Below, piece by piece: positions 1-9,368 of a DNA stretch of 64,000 nucleotides. The notes below the pieces were generated by a model that was given only the letters and a program-made list of their open reading frames with translations, was not told where the DNA came from and did not search any database. Source of the DNA: an uncultured Lachnospiraceae bacterium. Its GTDB lineage: Bacteria > Bacillota > Clostridia > Lachnospirales > Lachnospiraceae. The position numbers were made by a program, and so were the translations under genes. Within the stretch, counting starts at the first letter, position 1. Every line of letters starts with the position of its first letter. The stretch is from NCBI GenBank assembly GCA_934309145.1, contig CAKRCW010000007.1:1-64000 (forward strand), in the 5' to 3' direction.

Positions 1-120
1 ATATTCCGGGACGTTTGCGACAGCCGGCACTTAATGAGTGCGAAGCACGAATTTAGTACCGATGCTCGGAGCAATCAAGCGAAAGCGGTCCCGGAATATA
101 CCCTGTTACAATCCCCCCGG
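1..120. repeat. Palindromic repeat element, copy 1 (truncated by window edge)
   Basis: An 85-nt core (8-92) begins GGGAC and ends GTCCC. Its reverse complement matches the core at 47630-47713 with about six substitutions and one indel by my count. The flanks are inverted: 1-12 is the perfect reverse complement of 88-99, and the left arm is then cut off by the window start. The right arm (93-115) resembles the copy-2 arm (AATATA, CCTGTTACA). Read on the + strand, the core contains GCACT/AGTGC and GCT/AGC small stems and a GCGAAAGC motif. No protein is encoded. Confidence 0.8.
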
Positions 121-168
121 AGTCATCAGTCCAAAAACATCAACATATATGTCTATATTTTAAATGAA

Positions 169-198
169 AACAATATATTTATATAAAGACATAATGTA
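169..198 (+). promoter_or_regulatory. Possible sigma-K-like promoter before the carboxypeptidase gene
   Basis: AACA at 169-172 lies 17 bases before CATAATGTA at 190-198, which fits the sigma-K pattern (AC then CATAnnnTA). The region is very AT rich, so such matches arise by chance. The case rests mainly on the dipicolinate genes that follow. Confidence 0.25.
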
Positions 199-209
199 TT
201 GAGAATGAT

Positions 210-1388
210 ATGAAAAAAATACTTAGCTTATTTCTTGCAGCTTTATTGTGCATATGTACCTACAATCCATATGTTTATGCAGATGGTAAAAGACCGGATA
301 ACTCTGAGCTTTATTCATTATCTGCTGCGATGATAGATGGAGATACGGGAAGAGTTTTGTATGAAAAAAATGGCGATGATATAAGGGCAATGGCAAGCAC
401 AACTAAAATAATGACTCTTATACTTGCCCTTGAGTATGGAAATGATGAGGATGTCGTTACGGTGAGCTCATATGCGGCAAAGATGCCTGATGTGCAGCTT
501 GGAATATGTGAGGGGGAGCAATATTATATGCGTGACCTTATATATTCCATGATGCTTGAGAGTCATAATGATTCTGCAGTTGCGATAGCTGAGCATGTAG
601 GCGGAGATGTCTCTCATTTTGCTTGTATGATGAATCAGAAGGCGAGTGAGATAGGTCTTAGTCATACATATTTTATAACCCCAAATGGACTTGACGCAAA
701 AGATGAGAAGGGTACTCACAGCACAACTGCAATAGAGCTTGCTCTTATTATGAAGTATTGCATTATGGATTCTCCCGCTGCCGATAAATTTATTGCTGTG
801 TGCCAGACGAGGGATTATTCATTTTCAGATTATGAGGGTAAGAGACATTTTTCAGTACATAACAAGAACAGATTTCTTGATATGATGCAGGGTGTTATTG
901 CAGGAAAAACCGGATTTACCGCTGATGCCGGATATTGTTATGTCGCTGCATTAAATAGGGATGGAAGGACATACATAATTGCATTGCTTGGTTGTGGCTG
1001 GCCGGGAAACAAGGGATATAAGTGGGCTGACTCAAAGAAGCTTTTTGAGTATGGAATAGCTGCGTATGACAAAGCGGTTGTAATAAATAATGATTATAAA
1101 ACATGTAGCATAGACGTATTAAATGGAATTGAGGGGGATTGTACAGAAACTTATATAAAGGATGCCGACATTAATCTATTAATGTGTGGTGATGATATGG
1201 TTGAAATCAGGGAGAACATTCCGGAAAGCATGGAAGCACCGGTTAGCAGTGGTGATATTGTAGGGAGTGTTGATATATATGTAAATGGAGAGCTTTACGA
1301 CAGCTTAAATGTGTATGCAGCAGAAAGTATTAACCGCGTGAGTCTTATACATTATATGAAATGTGTGATATCGGATTTTTTATTGTGA
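210..1388 (+). CDS. D-alanyl-D-alanine carboxypeptidase (peptidase S11, DacF/DacB-like)
   Basis: Serine D,D-peptidase that trims the terminal D-alanine from peptidoglycan stem peptides outside the membrane. Residues 1-24 form a signal peptide ending VYA. The catalytic triad motifs are S63-T-T-K66, S118-H-N120 and K233-T-G. The second motif is SHN rather than the usual SGN. A C-terminal beta domain follows from about residue 285, and the protein ends in a short hydrophobic stretch. At 392 aa it has normal length. It lies 62 bases before the dipicolinate synthase genes, which suggests a role in spore cortex formation; that is inference. A close paralogue is at 4855. Confidence 0.9.
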   Translation: MKKILSLFLAALLCICTYNPYVYADGKRPDNSELYSLSAAMIDGDTGRVLYEKNGDDIRAMASTTKIMTLILALEYGNDEDVVTVSSYAAKMPDVQLGICEGEQYYMRDLIYSMMLESHNDSAVAIAEHVGGDVSHFACMMNQKASEIGLSHTYFITPNGLDAKDEKGTHSTTAIELALIMKYCIMDSPAADKFIAVCQTRDYSFSDYEGKRHFSVHNKNRFLDMMQGVIAGKTGFTADAGYCYVAALNRDGRTYIIALLGCGWPGNKGYKWADSKKLFEYGIAAYDKAVVINNDYKTCSIDVLNGIEGDCTETYIKDADINLLMCGDDMVEIRENIPESMEAPVSSGDIVGSVDIYVNGELYDSLNVYAAESINRVSLIHYMKCVISDFLL

Positions 1389-1398
1389 GTATAAAATA

Positions 1399-1425
1399 AA
1401 CATTTTAATGGTTACGCATATAATA
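1399..1425 (+). promoter_or_regulatory. Possible sigma-K-like promoter before dpaA
   Basis: AACA at 1399-1402 precedes CATATAATA at 1417-1425, which fits CATAnnnTA, but the 14-base spacing is slightly short for sigma-K. Dipicolinate synthase is a mother-cell, late-sporulation function in known spore formers, so a sigma-K site is plausible here. Confidence 0.35.
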
Positions 1426-1450
1426 AAGTATCGTAAGGAGGATTATTATT

Positions 1451-2227
1451 TTGAATATAGGCAGTATATGTGTATATGGTTCAGACGGGAGAATGGACTA
1501 TGTTGCACAGACTCTTTATCATTATGGATATGACGTATGCAGGGATATAAGTTTGGCTGCTTCTAACTCAGTTATAATAATGCCACCTCCGTGTGGAGAT
1601 AAAATGATGGCAGAGATATTGCCGCATATAACTGAGGGCTGTGTGTTGTATGGCGGTATGGTATCTAATCGTTTCAGACATGAGTGTGAGCTTATAAATG
1701 TTCCAATATATGACTATTTAAAATGGGACAGCGTTACAGAGCAAAATGCCATTTTAACGGGAAAGGGAATAATTAAGCAGGCTGCTCTGTCAGGAGCGGT
1801 AATTGAGGGAAGTGATTGTCTGGTGACCGGATATGGATTCTGCGGTAAGGCTCTTGCACATCTGCTAAAGGAATGTGATGCTGATGTTGACATTATGGTA
1901 AGACGTAAAAACCTCGCAGATGAAATACGTTATTATGGATATGGCTTTGTTGATATGAAGGAAAAGACAGAACATTCATTTTTTAAATACAGCTATATAT
2001 TCAATACCATTCCGGCTATGGTTATAGATGATATGTTAATTGATAAATTAAGCAGAAATGTGATGATATTTGATATAGCTTCTAAGCCTGGCGGAACAGA
2101 TTTTAGTTATTGTGAAAAGAAGGATATATATGCTGTAAACAGTCTTGGGATTCCGGGGAAGGAATACCCTAAAGAGGCAGGGGAGATAATAGCCAATGCT
2201 GTTATATCCGACATGACGAGAAACTAA
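1451..2227 (+). CDS. dpaA: Dipicolinate synthase subunit A
   Basis: With subunit B it oxidises the lysine-pathway intermediate 4-hydroxy-tetrahydrodipicolinate to dipicolinic acid, which the mother cell loads into the spore core. The 258-aa protein carries an N-terminal DpaA domain and a Rossmann dinucleotide-binding segment around residues 120-135 (VTGYGFCGKALAHLL). The start is TTG at 1451, supported by TAAGGAGG at 1434-1441. Gene dpaB follows after 34 bases. In Bacillus the same pair is spoVFA/spoVFB. This is one of the clearest signs that the organism makes, or descends from makers of, endospores. Confidence 0.93.
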   Translation: MNIGSICVYGSDGRMDYVAQTLYHYGYDVCRDISLAASNSVIIMPPPCGDKMMAEILPHITEGCVLYGGMVSNRFRHECELINVPIYDYLKWDSVTEQNAILTGKGIIKQAALSGAVIEGSDCLVTGYGFCGKALAHLLKECDADVDIMVRRKNLADEIRYYGYGFVDMKEKTEHSFFKYSYIFNTIPAMVIDDMLIDKLSRNVMIFDIASKPGGTDFSYCEKKDIYAVNSLGIPGKEYPKEAGEIIANAVISDMTRN

Positions 2228-2261
2228 TCCCTTACGAAAGTATATTTTGAAAGGTTATAAT

Positions 2262-2840
2262 ATGAAATTATCAGGGTGCAACATTGGATTTGCCATAACA
2301 GGCTCATTTTGTACTTTTGATAAAATAATACCTCAAATAGATGTTCTAAAGGATGAAGGAGCGAATGTGATTCCAGTTTTTTCATTTCATGCTTATAACA
2401 TGGATACTAGATTTGCAAAGGCACAGGACTTTGTGAAAAAGGTAACAGATACAGCCGGACATGAAGCAATAAAGACTATACAGCAGGCGGAACCGGTAGG
2501 ACCATCAAGAATGTTTGATATTATGGTTATAGCACCATGTACAGGAAATACTGCAGCAAAGCTTGTAAATGGAATTACTGATACACCGGTTTTGATGGCA
2601 GCAAAGGCTCATATGAGGAATAATCGTCCGCTTGTTATAGCTATATCGACTAACGATGCTCTTGGAATTAATTTCCAGAATATTGGAAAGCTTATGGTTA
2701 TGAAGAATATATATATGGTTCCATTTGGGCAGGATAATTATAAATTAAAGCCTAATTCTATGGTAGCAAGTCTTCCAAAATTAAAGGAAACAATAGAGTG
2801 TGCATTAGATGGAACCCAGCTGCAGCCGGTTATAATATAA
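2262..2840 (+). CDS. dpaB: Dipicolinate synthase subunit B (flavoprotein)
   Basis: Partner of DpaA in dipicolinate formation, of the HFCD flavoprotein fold. The start is placed at ATG 2262 because GAAAGG at 2249-2254 is correctly spaced from it; an upstream in-frame TTG at 2247 would overlap that site. The protein begins MKLSGCNIGFAITGSFCTFD, as expected for the family, and has the conserved stretch MVIAPCTGNTAAKLVNGITD around residue 100. It is 192 aa. A strong hairpin terminator follows directly, so dpaAB ends the transcript. Confidence 0.93.
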   Translation: MKLSGCNIGFAITGSFCTFDKIIPQIDVLKDEGANVIPVFSFHAYNMDTRFAKAQDFVKKVTDTAGHEAIKTIQQAEPVGPSRMFDIMVIAPCTGNTAAKLVNGITDTPVLMAAKAHMRNNRPLVIAISTNDALGINFQNIGKLMVMKNIYMVPFGQDNYKLKPNSMVASLPKLKETIECALDGTQLQPVII

Positions 2841-2844
2841 AAAT

Positions 2845-2888
2845 AAACTGTCACAGCCCTGATTTATAAATAGGGTGTGACAGTTTTT
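2845..2888. terminator. Bidirectional terminator between dpaB and asnB
   Basis: CTGTCACA-G-CCCT (2848-2860) pairs with AGGGTGTGACAG (2872-2883), giving 12 base pairs with one bulged G and an 11-base loop. A tracts (2845-2847) and T tracts (2884-2888) flank it, so it can terminate both converging transcripts. Confidence 0.9.
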
Positions 2889-2898
2889 ATTTGTGACG

Positions 2899-4743
2899 CT
2901 ATATTGACAATGAATACTTTCTCATCCAATAATCAATCTGCAGGAGATAGGCAACCATCTGTGGCCCTGCCATCAACTGTCCATACCAAGGCTTTCCATA
3001 TTCCTTAGGCTTATCTAAGAACTGTTCAACTAATGGGATATTCAGGTAACTCCTAAGCGGTGATGCTGTGTCAGATAGAACCTCCTTTAACCGCTTAACC
3101 AATATCTCCTCATATTTAGGATGGTAAGTCTTAGGATAAGGATTCTTAGGTCTGTTTAATATGCTGTCAGGAAGTAAATCCTTGCAGGCGTTTCTGAGCA
3201 GACTTTTTGGAATATTATTTACGCATTTCATTTCCCATGGAACATTAAATACATAATCAACTATTCTGTAATCAGCAAAAGGTACCCTTGCCTCTAAACC
3301 ATGGTGCATTGAAGTTCTGTCCATTCTGTCAAGTAAGGTCTGCATAAACCATCGGATATTGAGGTATGATACACGTCTTCTGCTGATTTCAAGCTCATTT
3401 TCTTCAGGCAGTATATCTATTTCTGAGAGGGAACGCTCATAAGCATTTGCAATATATTGCTCCATGTGCAGAGCTGCTGCAAATTCAGGATTCAGTATGG
3501 ATTTTCTGAAGCTTATGTCACGCATCCACGGAAATGTACCTGCCTTTAGCATTTCTTCCTTGTGAAACCAAGGATAACCGCCAAATATCTCGTCAGCACA
3601 TTCACCTGTTAAGGCTACCTTATGTTTTTTTGCCACCTCACCGCAGAAGTAGAGAAGAGATGAATCCACATCAGCCATGGTAGGCAGACATCTTGAGTCT
3701 ACAGAATCGTATAATAAGTCGGCAAGCATATCGTAGCGGCAGGTAAGATAAGTGTGGTTAGTGTTTAAGTAGTCCTTCATAATGTCAACATATGGCCTAT
3801 CCTGACTCGGCTGGAAGCTGTTTGCCTTAAAATGTACATTATTATCCTCATAGTCAAAGGAGTAGGTATCTAATTGTTCTCCCTTGTTCATATATTTGCA
3901 GCATATGGATGTTACTATTGAGGAGTCAATTCCACCTGATAAAAATGTACATATTGGTACGTCCGAAATCATTTGCCGGTGAACACTGTCGGTGACAAGC
4001 CATCTGGTCTTTTCTATTGTTTCCTCGTATGAGTCAGTGTGTGGAACACTTCTTATTCTGTAGTATAAGCGTTTTGTTATGCCTGAGTGTGAGCATACTA
4101 CATATTCTCCCGGAAGAACCTCTTTTATCCCTGAAAACACGCCGCATCCGTATGTTTTTGCAGGACCAATTGTAAATATCTCGTTGAAGCCATTTATACT
4201 TAATCTAGGTCTTACCCTTGGATATTCAAATAGTGTGTCAATTCTAGAGGCAAATACTATTGTGCTCTCAATCTCAGTGTAATAAAGGGGCTTTATTCCG
4301 AAGTGGTCTCTGAAAAGATATAGCGTATTTCTCATTTCATCATATATAGCTATCGCAAATATACCATTTAGATGAGTCACGAAATCTGCACCCCAATGTA
4401 TGAATGCCTTGCAGAGTACCTCCGTGTCCGATTTTGTGTCAAATGTGTAGCCTAAGTCCAAAAGCTCATTTTTTATATCGCGGTGGTTATATATTTCACC
4501 GTTATAGATAATATGATATGGCATTTCGTTATTTATCACTTTGATGGGCTGTCTGCCTGTATCAAGGTCAATAATAGAAAGTCTTGTGTGGGCGAGACAG
4601 CAGGAACCGATTATCGAAAATCCCTGTTCATCAGGCCCACGCATTTTCATGCTGTTTATCATGTTTCCAAGTATTTTGAAATTGCTCTTTGGATTGTCTG
4701 AATAGTTTTTCTTTGGATTATAATACCCGGCTATTCCGCACAT
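2899..4743 (-). CDS. asnB: Asparagine synthase (glutamine-hydrolysing)
   Basis: Makes asparagine from aspartate, ATP and glutamine. The N-terminal class II glutaminase domain (about 1-210) starts with the catalytic MCGIAGYY. The C-terminal synthetase domain (about 235-600) has the ATP PP-loop SGGIDSSIVTS. The start is ATG 4743, preceded on the minus strand by GAGGG. The 614-aa length is close to that of the sporulation-associated AsnO type of Bacillus. That, with the neighbouring dipicolinate genes, hints at a sporulation link but does not show one. It is one of only two minus-strand genes in the window. Confidence 0.93.
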   Translation of the reverse strand: MCGIAGYYNPKKNYSDNPKSNFKILGNMINSMKMRGPDEQGFSIIGSCCLAHTRLSIIDLDTGRQPIKVINNEMPYHIIYNGEIYNHRDIKNELLDLGYTFDTKSDTEVLCKAFIHWGADFVTHLNGIFAIAIYDEMRNTLYLFRDHFGIKPLYYTEIESTIVFASRIDTLFEYPRVRPRLSINGFNEIFTIGPAKTYGCGVFSGIKEVLPGEYVVCSHSGITKRLYYRIRSVPHTDSYEETIEKTRWLVTDSVHRQMISDVPICTFLSGGIDSSIVTSICCKYMNKGEQLDTYSFDYEDNNVHFKANSFQPSQDRPYVDIMKDYLNTNHTYLTCRYDMLADLLYDSVDSRCLPTMADVDSSLLYFCGEVAKKHKVALTGECADEIFGGYPWFHKEEMLKAGTFPWMRDISFRKSILNPEFAAALHMEQYIANAYERSLSEIDILPEENELEISRRRVSYLNIRWFMQTLLDRMDRTSMHHGLEARVPFADYRIVDYVFNVPWEMKCVNNIPKSLLRNACKDLLPDSILNRPKNPYPKTYHPKYEEILVKRLKEVLSDTASPLRSYLNIPLVEQFLDKPKEYGKPWYGQLMAGPQMVAYLLQIDYWMRKYSLSI

Positions 4744-4854
4744 GTTTACCCTCTATAACGCATTTATTATATAATATTCAGTATTGATAAATATGTATTC
4801 ATAATTTTAAATGTGACAAATATAATTATAGTAATAATCAATATGGACAATTTT

Positions 4855-6033
4855 ATGAAGAAAATAATAAGTATATTTTTATGTGCAGCCTTGCTTGTCT
4901 TTTATATTAATCCCATACCGGTTAATGCAGAGGAGACAGAAACGGATATACTTTCGCTTGAGTCAAAATCTGCAATACTCATAGAGGTGGCGAGTGGTCA
5001 GGTTATATATGAAAAAAATCCTGATGAGATGTTAAGACCGGCATCTGTGACTAAGATCATGACGCTGCTCCTCATATTTGAGGAGATAGAGGCTGGAAAT
5101 ATGTGCTTTGATGATATTGTCACAGTTACAGAACATGCAGCTTCAATGGGTGGTTCGCAGTGCTTTTTTGAGGCGGGAGAACAGCAGACAGTTCAGGATA
5201 TGATAAAATGTATAGAGATAGCCTCAGGAAATGATGCCGCAGTAGCTATGGCAGAGCATATTGCGGGAAGTGAGCAGGCGTTTGTTGACATGATGAATAA
5301 GAGGGCTGCTGAGCTTGGTATGGTGAATACGCATTTTGAAAATGCATGTGGACTTGAGGCTGAGGGACATCTCACAACAGCGAGAGATATAGCAATTATG
5401 TCGAGAGAGCTTCTTTTTAATCATCCTGAGATTAAGGACTATTCAACAACATGGATGGATTCAATAACACACAAAACCAAAAGGGGCGAGTCACAGTTTG
5501 ATCTTGCCAATACAAATAAGTTTTTGAACCAATATACAGGGGCTACCGGTCTTAAAACCGGATATACCTCTCAGGCAAAGTATTGTATGTCGGCATCAGC
5601 GAGCAGAAATGGAGTTGAGCTTATAGCTGTTATTATGGGGGCTGAGACTAAGGAAATAAGAAACAGTGAGGCTGGAAAGCTGCTTGATTATGGATATTCC
5701 AAGTGTAAAACTTATACGGACACAGAGGTTTTACCAGATGATTTTAGTGTTAAGGTAAAATATGGTACAGAAAAATATGTACCATATGAGAATTGTGACA
5801 CTCATGAAATGGTTTTAGTCGATAAAAATCCTGAAGATATCAGTAAGGAGGTAATTCCATATAACAATCTGTGTGCACCTGTCCATAAGGGAGATATTAT
5901 AGGTGCTGTTCAATACAGCTACAATGGAAATCTTATAGATGAGGTTCATATATATGCGGCTGAGGATATTGAAAAGCTGACATTTGGATATAGTCTTAAA
6001 AATGTAGCTAAGAAATTATTTATGGCAAAGTAG
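4855..6033 (+). CDS. D-alanyl-D-alanine carboxypeptidase (peptidase S11), second copy
   Basis: Second low-molecular-weight penicillin-binding protein, acting outside the membrane on D-Ala-D-Ala ends. From ATG 4855 it has a clean signal peptide (MKKIISIFLCAALLVFYINP...VNA). Upstream in-frame starts exist at GTG 4813 and ATG 4843, and none has a good ribosome site, so the start is uncertain. The motifs are S64-V-T-K67, S124-G-N126 and K234-T-G. Their spacing is almost identical to that of the gene at 210, so the two are paralogues. It is divergent from asnB across about 110 bases of AT-rich DNA with no convincing promoter. Confidence 0.9.
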   Translation: MKKIISIFLCAALLVFYINPIPVNAEETETDILSLESKSAILIEVASGQVIYEKNPDEMLRPASVTKIMTLLLIFEEIEAGNMCFDDIVTVTEHAASMGGSQCFFEAGEQQTVQDMIKCIEIASGNDAAVAMAEHIAGSEQAFVDMMNKRAAELGMVNTHFENACGLEAEGHLTTARDIAIMSRELLFNHPEIKDYSTTWMDSITHKTKRGESQFDLANTNKFLNQYTGATGLKTGYTSQAKYCMSASASRNGVELIAVIMGAETKEIRNSEAGKLLDYGYSKCKTYTDTEVLPDDFSVKVKYGTEKYVPYENCDTHEMVLVDKNPEDISKEVIPYNNLCAPVHKGDIIGAVQYSYNGNLIDEVHIYAAEDIEKLTFGYSLKNVAKKLFMAK

Positions 6034-6086
6034 AGTTATATAGTATATAATATTTGTTGATAAACAGATTATATATGGGGGATTAA

Positions 6087-6983
6087 ATGGCTGAGATAAT
6101 AAGTATAATATGTATATGCATTTTAGTTATGGTAGTGATAGTAATTATATGCAGCATATTAGAATGTAAAAAACTGACTATTAAAGCGTATGATGTTTGC
6201 TCTGAAAGACTGCCGGCCTCTTTTGATGGATATAAGATAATGGTGCTGGCAGATTTGCATAATATGATAAATGATGGTCGTGATGAGACCATAATTAATT
6301 ACATAAAAGAGAATAAGCCGGATATTATTGTTCTTGCAGGTGACATGATAGTCTGTACAAGGGAGGCGGAGGATGATAATATGCGAACTGCTTCCTTCCT
6401 TAGCAGGCTGTCAGAGCTTGCTCATTGTTATTATGGTTATGGTAATCATGAGAAAGGTTTAGAGGAGGCGGTTCATGGTGTACCTGTGGATTCCTTTGCC
6501 AGATATAAGGATAAGCTTTCGGATTGCAGTGGAATCAGGCTTCTTGACAATGAAACTATAGAGATTAAGAAAGGAAAGGATGCTATTAAGCTTTCGGGTC
6601 TTAATATTGATATTGATTATTACAAGAGGCTTATACCGACAAGGCTTACTAAGGCTTATATTGATGATAAGCTTGGAAGTAAAGTGCCTGAGGATTACGT
6701 TATACTTATAGCACACAATCCGGATTATTATAAGACCTATGCAAGATGGGGTGCGGACCTTGTCTTTTCGGGACATAATCATGGTGGGCTTGTGAGATTT
6801 CCTTTGGCAGGTGGTATCATATCACCTAAGCTGCATATTTTTCCAAGGTATGATTATGGAAAATATGAAGATGGCAATACGACAATGCTTGTATCCGGAG
6901 GAATGGGAGCACATTCAATAAAGATAAGAGTTAATAATGTTCCTGAGTTATTGCTTGTAACATTGAGAAAAAAGAGTGAATAA
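6087..6983 (+). CDS. Membrane-anchored metallophosphoesterase (YkuE-like)
   Basis: Calcineurin-type phosphoesterase. One N-terminal membrane segment (about residues 3-24) is followed by the metal-binding motifs in order: DLHN near residue 56, AGDM near 84, GNHE near 119, then AHNPD and SGHNHGG near 210-235. The start ATG 6087 follows GGGGG at 6076-6080. Related proteins are placed near cell-envelope genes in many Firmicutes, and some act on lipid-linked or UDP-linked wall precursors. The substrate cannot be read from sequence. It sits between a carboxypeptidase and an L,D-transpeptidase. Confidence 0.82.
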   Translation: MAEIISIICICILVMVVIVIICSILECKKLTIKAYDVCSERLPASFDGYKIMVLADLHNMINDGRDETIINYIKENKPDIIVLAGDMIVCTREAEDDNMRTASFLSRLSELAHCYYGYGNHEKGLEEAVHGVPVDSFARYKDKLSDCSGIRLLDNETIEIKKGKDAIKLSGLNIDIDYYKRLIPTRLTKAYIDDKLGSKVPEDYVILIAHNPDYYKTYARWGADLVFSGHNHGGLVRFPLAGGIISPKLHIFPRYDYGKYEDGNTTMLVSGGMGAHSIKIRVNNVPELLLVTLRKKSE

Positions 6984-7063
6984 GCATGCACATTATTATT
7001 GAAAAAAAAGGTAATTTAATATATGATATGCATGATTATTAAGGAGAATAAGAGGGTTACCAT

Positions 7064-8497
7064 ATGGAAAAAGAAAAATTATTTGAGGATCCATATATTG
7101 ATGAATCAGTGTATAGATTCAAGCGTAAGAAGAGATTAAGAAGAATAGTGGTTTATTCAGTTCTTGGAGTGCTTGTATTGGTATATCTTGTTGGGGCAGG
7201 ATATTTCAGTACGCATTTTTCTAATAACACTACACTTAACGGATATGATGTATCATATAAGACGATATCTGAGGTTGATGAAATTTTACATTCAGATATG
7301 GATGCATATTCACTTGATGTAGAGTTCACTAATGGAACGGAGAAGATAAATAATGGTGATGGTTCGCTTTGCCTTGAATTAGAAGAGAGTGTTAAGAGTA
7401 TAAAGAACAGACAGACACCATTTTTGTGGTTTCTATATTTATTTGATAATAGCAAATTTAATGTGAAGTATAATGCAGTATATAATGAAGCAGAGATGAA
7501 AAAATATATAAGCAATATGCCTTACATGAAAACTTATAATATGGAGCCATCCACTAATGCAAGAGTTCGTATGGAGGATGGAGAGGCTTATATTGTTGAC
7601 GATATAACTGGTACAGAGCTTAAAGCTGACAATGTGTATAGTGCGGTATTTAAGGCACTTAATTCAGTTGAGGCTTCAGTTGACCTTTATTCAAATAATT
7701 GTTACATACCAGCTAAGATTACAGTTGATTCAGAGGTTATCGCAAAGGGACTTGCGAGTGCAAATGATTATCTTTCAATTAAGGCACAATATGATTTTGA
7801 TGGTTATATAGTTGATATTCCTAAGGAAGATTTATCTACACTTGCCTATATAAATGACAATGGAAATGTCGTTGTGAGTAAGACAAATGTTGCAAGCTAT
7901 GCAAAGAAATTTGCTGAAAAATACAGTACAAGCTATACAGAGAGAAACTTCAAGACGCATGACAGAAGAACAATCAAGGTCTATGGAGGCTATTATGGCT
8001 GGCTGCTCGATTCTGAGAAGGAGTCGGAGGAGTTATACGAACTTTTGTGTAAGGGCGAGGATTTCAAGAAGGAGCCTGCCTGCGACCACAAGGGTTATAC
8101 ATATGGCGAGGATAACGATATAGGTGATACATATGTTGAGGTTGACTTAGCTAATCAGAAGGTATACGCATATGTTGATGGCAGGCTTAAGGTTGAGACA
8201 AGCTGTGTTTCAGGAAATACAAGTGCAGGACATAATACGCCGGGAGGTTTATACGGGCTTACATATAAGGCTATGAATGTAACACTTAAAGGTGCTGACT
8301 ATGAGTCTCCCGTAACCTATTGGATGCCATTTAATGGTGGAATTGGTTTACATGATGCAACGTGGAGAAGCCGTTTTGGCGGCTCAATATATTACTATAG
8401 TGGTTCACATGGCTGTGTCAATCTGCCATACAGTGCCGCTGCTGATATTTATAGCATTGTTGAGGCTGGAATGCCGGTTGTATGTTATTGGGATTAA
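7064..8497 (+). CDS. L,D-transpeptidase with putative peptidoglycan-binding domain (YkuD family)
   Basis: Cross-links or modifies peptidoglycan through a cysteine transpeptidase insensitive to most beta-lactams. A short basic cytoplasmic tail (1-27) is followed by a membrane segment (about 28-50), a putative peptidoglycan-binding region (about 100-340) and the YkuD catalytic domain (about 355-475). The active-site motif is S447-H-G-C450-V-N, with an upstream GLHD histidine. The start ATG 7064 has AAGGAG about 20 bases upstream and GAGGG nearer, at 7051-7055. Purine nucleoside phosphorylase follows after 18 bases. Confidence 0.9.
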   Translation: MEKEKLFEDPYIDESVYRFKRKKRLRRIVVYSVLGVLVLVYLVGAGYFSTHFSNNTTLNGYDVSYKTISEVDEILHSDMDAYSLDVEFTNGTEKINNGDGSLCLELEESVKSIKNRQTPFLWFLYLFDNSKFNVKYNAVYNEAEMKKYISNMPYMKTYNMEPSTNARVRMEDGEAYIVDDITGTELKADNVYSAVFKALNSVEASVDLYSNNCYIPAKITVDSEVIAKGLASANDYLSIKAQYDFDGYIVDIPKEDLSTLAYINDNGNVVVSKTNVASYAKKFAEKYSTSYTERNFKTHDRRTIKVYGGYYGWLLDSEKESEELYELLCKGEDFKKEPACDHKGYTYGEDNDIGDTYVEVDLANQKVYAYVDGRLKVETSCVSGNTSAGHNTPGGLYGLTYKAMNVTLKGADYESPVTYWMPFNGGIGLHDATWRSRFGGSIYYYSGSHGCVNLPYSAAADIYSIVEAGMPVVCYWD

Positions 8498-8515
8498 GAA
8501 TACGGAGGTTTCATT

Positions 8516-9331
8516 ATGGGACAGAGCATATTACAGACTGCATATGGAAGCATAAAGGAAAAAGTGAACATAAAGCCGGACATTGCACTTGTGCTTGGCT
8601 CAGGGCTCGGTGGCTTTGCAGATAAGATAGAGGATAAGGTGTGTATTCCTTATAGTGATATAACAGGGTTTCCTGTATCGACAGTAGCCGGACATGCAGG
8701 AATGTTTGTGATTGGACATGTAGGAGATAAGAATGTAATAGCAATGCAGGGAAGAGTTCATTACTATGAGGGATATTCTATGGAACAGGTTGTCATGCCG
8801 ATAAGACTTATGCACATGCTTGGAGCTGACAATATTTTGCTCACTAATGCAGCGGGTGGCATAAATGAGAGCTTTAAGCCAGGTGACCTTATGATTATAG
8901 ATGACCAGATAACAAGCTTTGTTCCATCACCCCTTATAGGACCCAACGATGACAGTCTTGGAACCAGATTTCCGGATATGTCACAGGTATATAACAGAGA
9001 GCTTATCGATAAGATAAAGAATGTGGCAGATAAGAATAACATAGATATCAGGCATGGAGTGTATCTGCAAACAACAGGTCCAAGCTATGAAACTCCTGCT
9101 GAGATACGAATGTTTAGGACTCTTGGTGCTGATGCTGTAGGTATGAGTACGACCTGCGAGGCTATGGCTGCTGTTCATATGGGTATGAGAGTTGCCGGTG
9201 TATCCTGCATTACCAATATGGCAGCTGGAATATCTAAAGCACCGCTTAACCATAAGGAGGTAAGCGAGACAGCCAATAAGATAGCTAAGGAATTTGAATT
9301 ACTTGTGAGAGAATTTATACTTTCATTATAG
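8516..9331 (+). CDS. punA: Purine nucleoside phosphorylase (trimeric, inosine/guanosine type)
   Basis: Cleaves purine nucleosides with phosphate to give the free base and ribose-1-phosphate for salvage. The 271-aa protein shows the family signatures LVLGSGLGGFAD near residue 25, VAGHAGMF near 57, MQGRVHYYEGY near 80 (phosphate and substrate histidine) and LTNAAGGIN near 112. The later MSTTCEAMAAVHMGMRVAG and CITNMAAGIS segments form the base pocket. ATG 8516 follows CGGAGG. The next gene, metH, starts 37 bases downstream, so the two are probably co-transcribed. Confidence 0.93.
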   Translation: MGQSILQTAYGSIKEKVNIKPDIALVLGSGLGGFADKIEDKVCIPYSDITGFPVSTVAGHAGMFVIGHVGDKNVIAMQGRVHYYEGYSMEQVVMPIRLMHMLGADNILLTNAAGGINESFKPGDLMIIDDQITSFVPSPLIGPNDDSLGTRFPDMSQVYNRELIDKIKNVADKNNIDIRHGVYLQTTGPSYETPAEIRMFRTLGADAVGMSTTCEAMAAVHMGMRVAGVSCITNMAAGISKAPLNHKEVSETANKIAKEFELLVREFILSL

Positions 9332-9368
9332 ATATATCTTCTTATACATAAAGGATAGGGAGGACAAG

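Noticed and set aside
4744..4854. Promoters in the asnB/carboxypeptidase divergent gap
   Set aside because: TATAAT-like strings occur on both strands, but no -35 at an acceptable spacing was found, so none is claimed.
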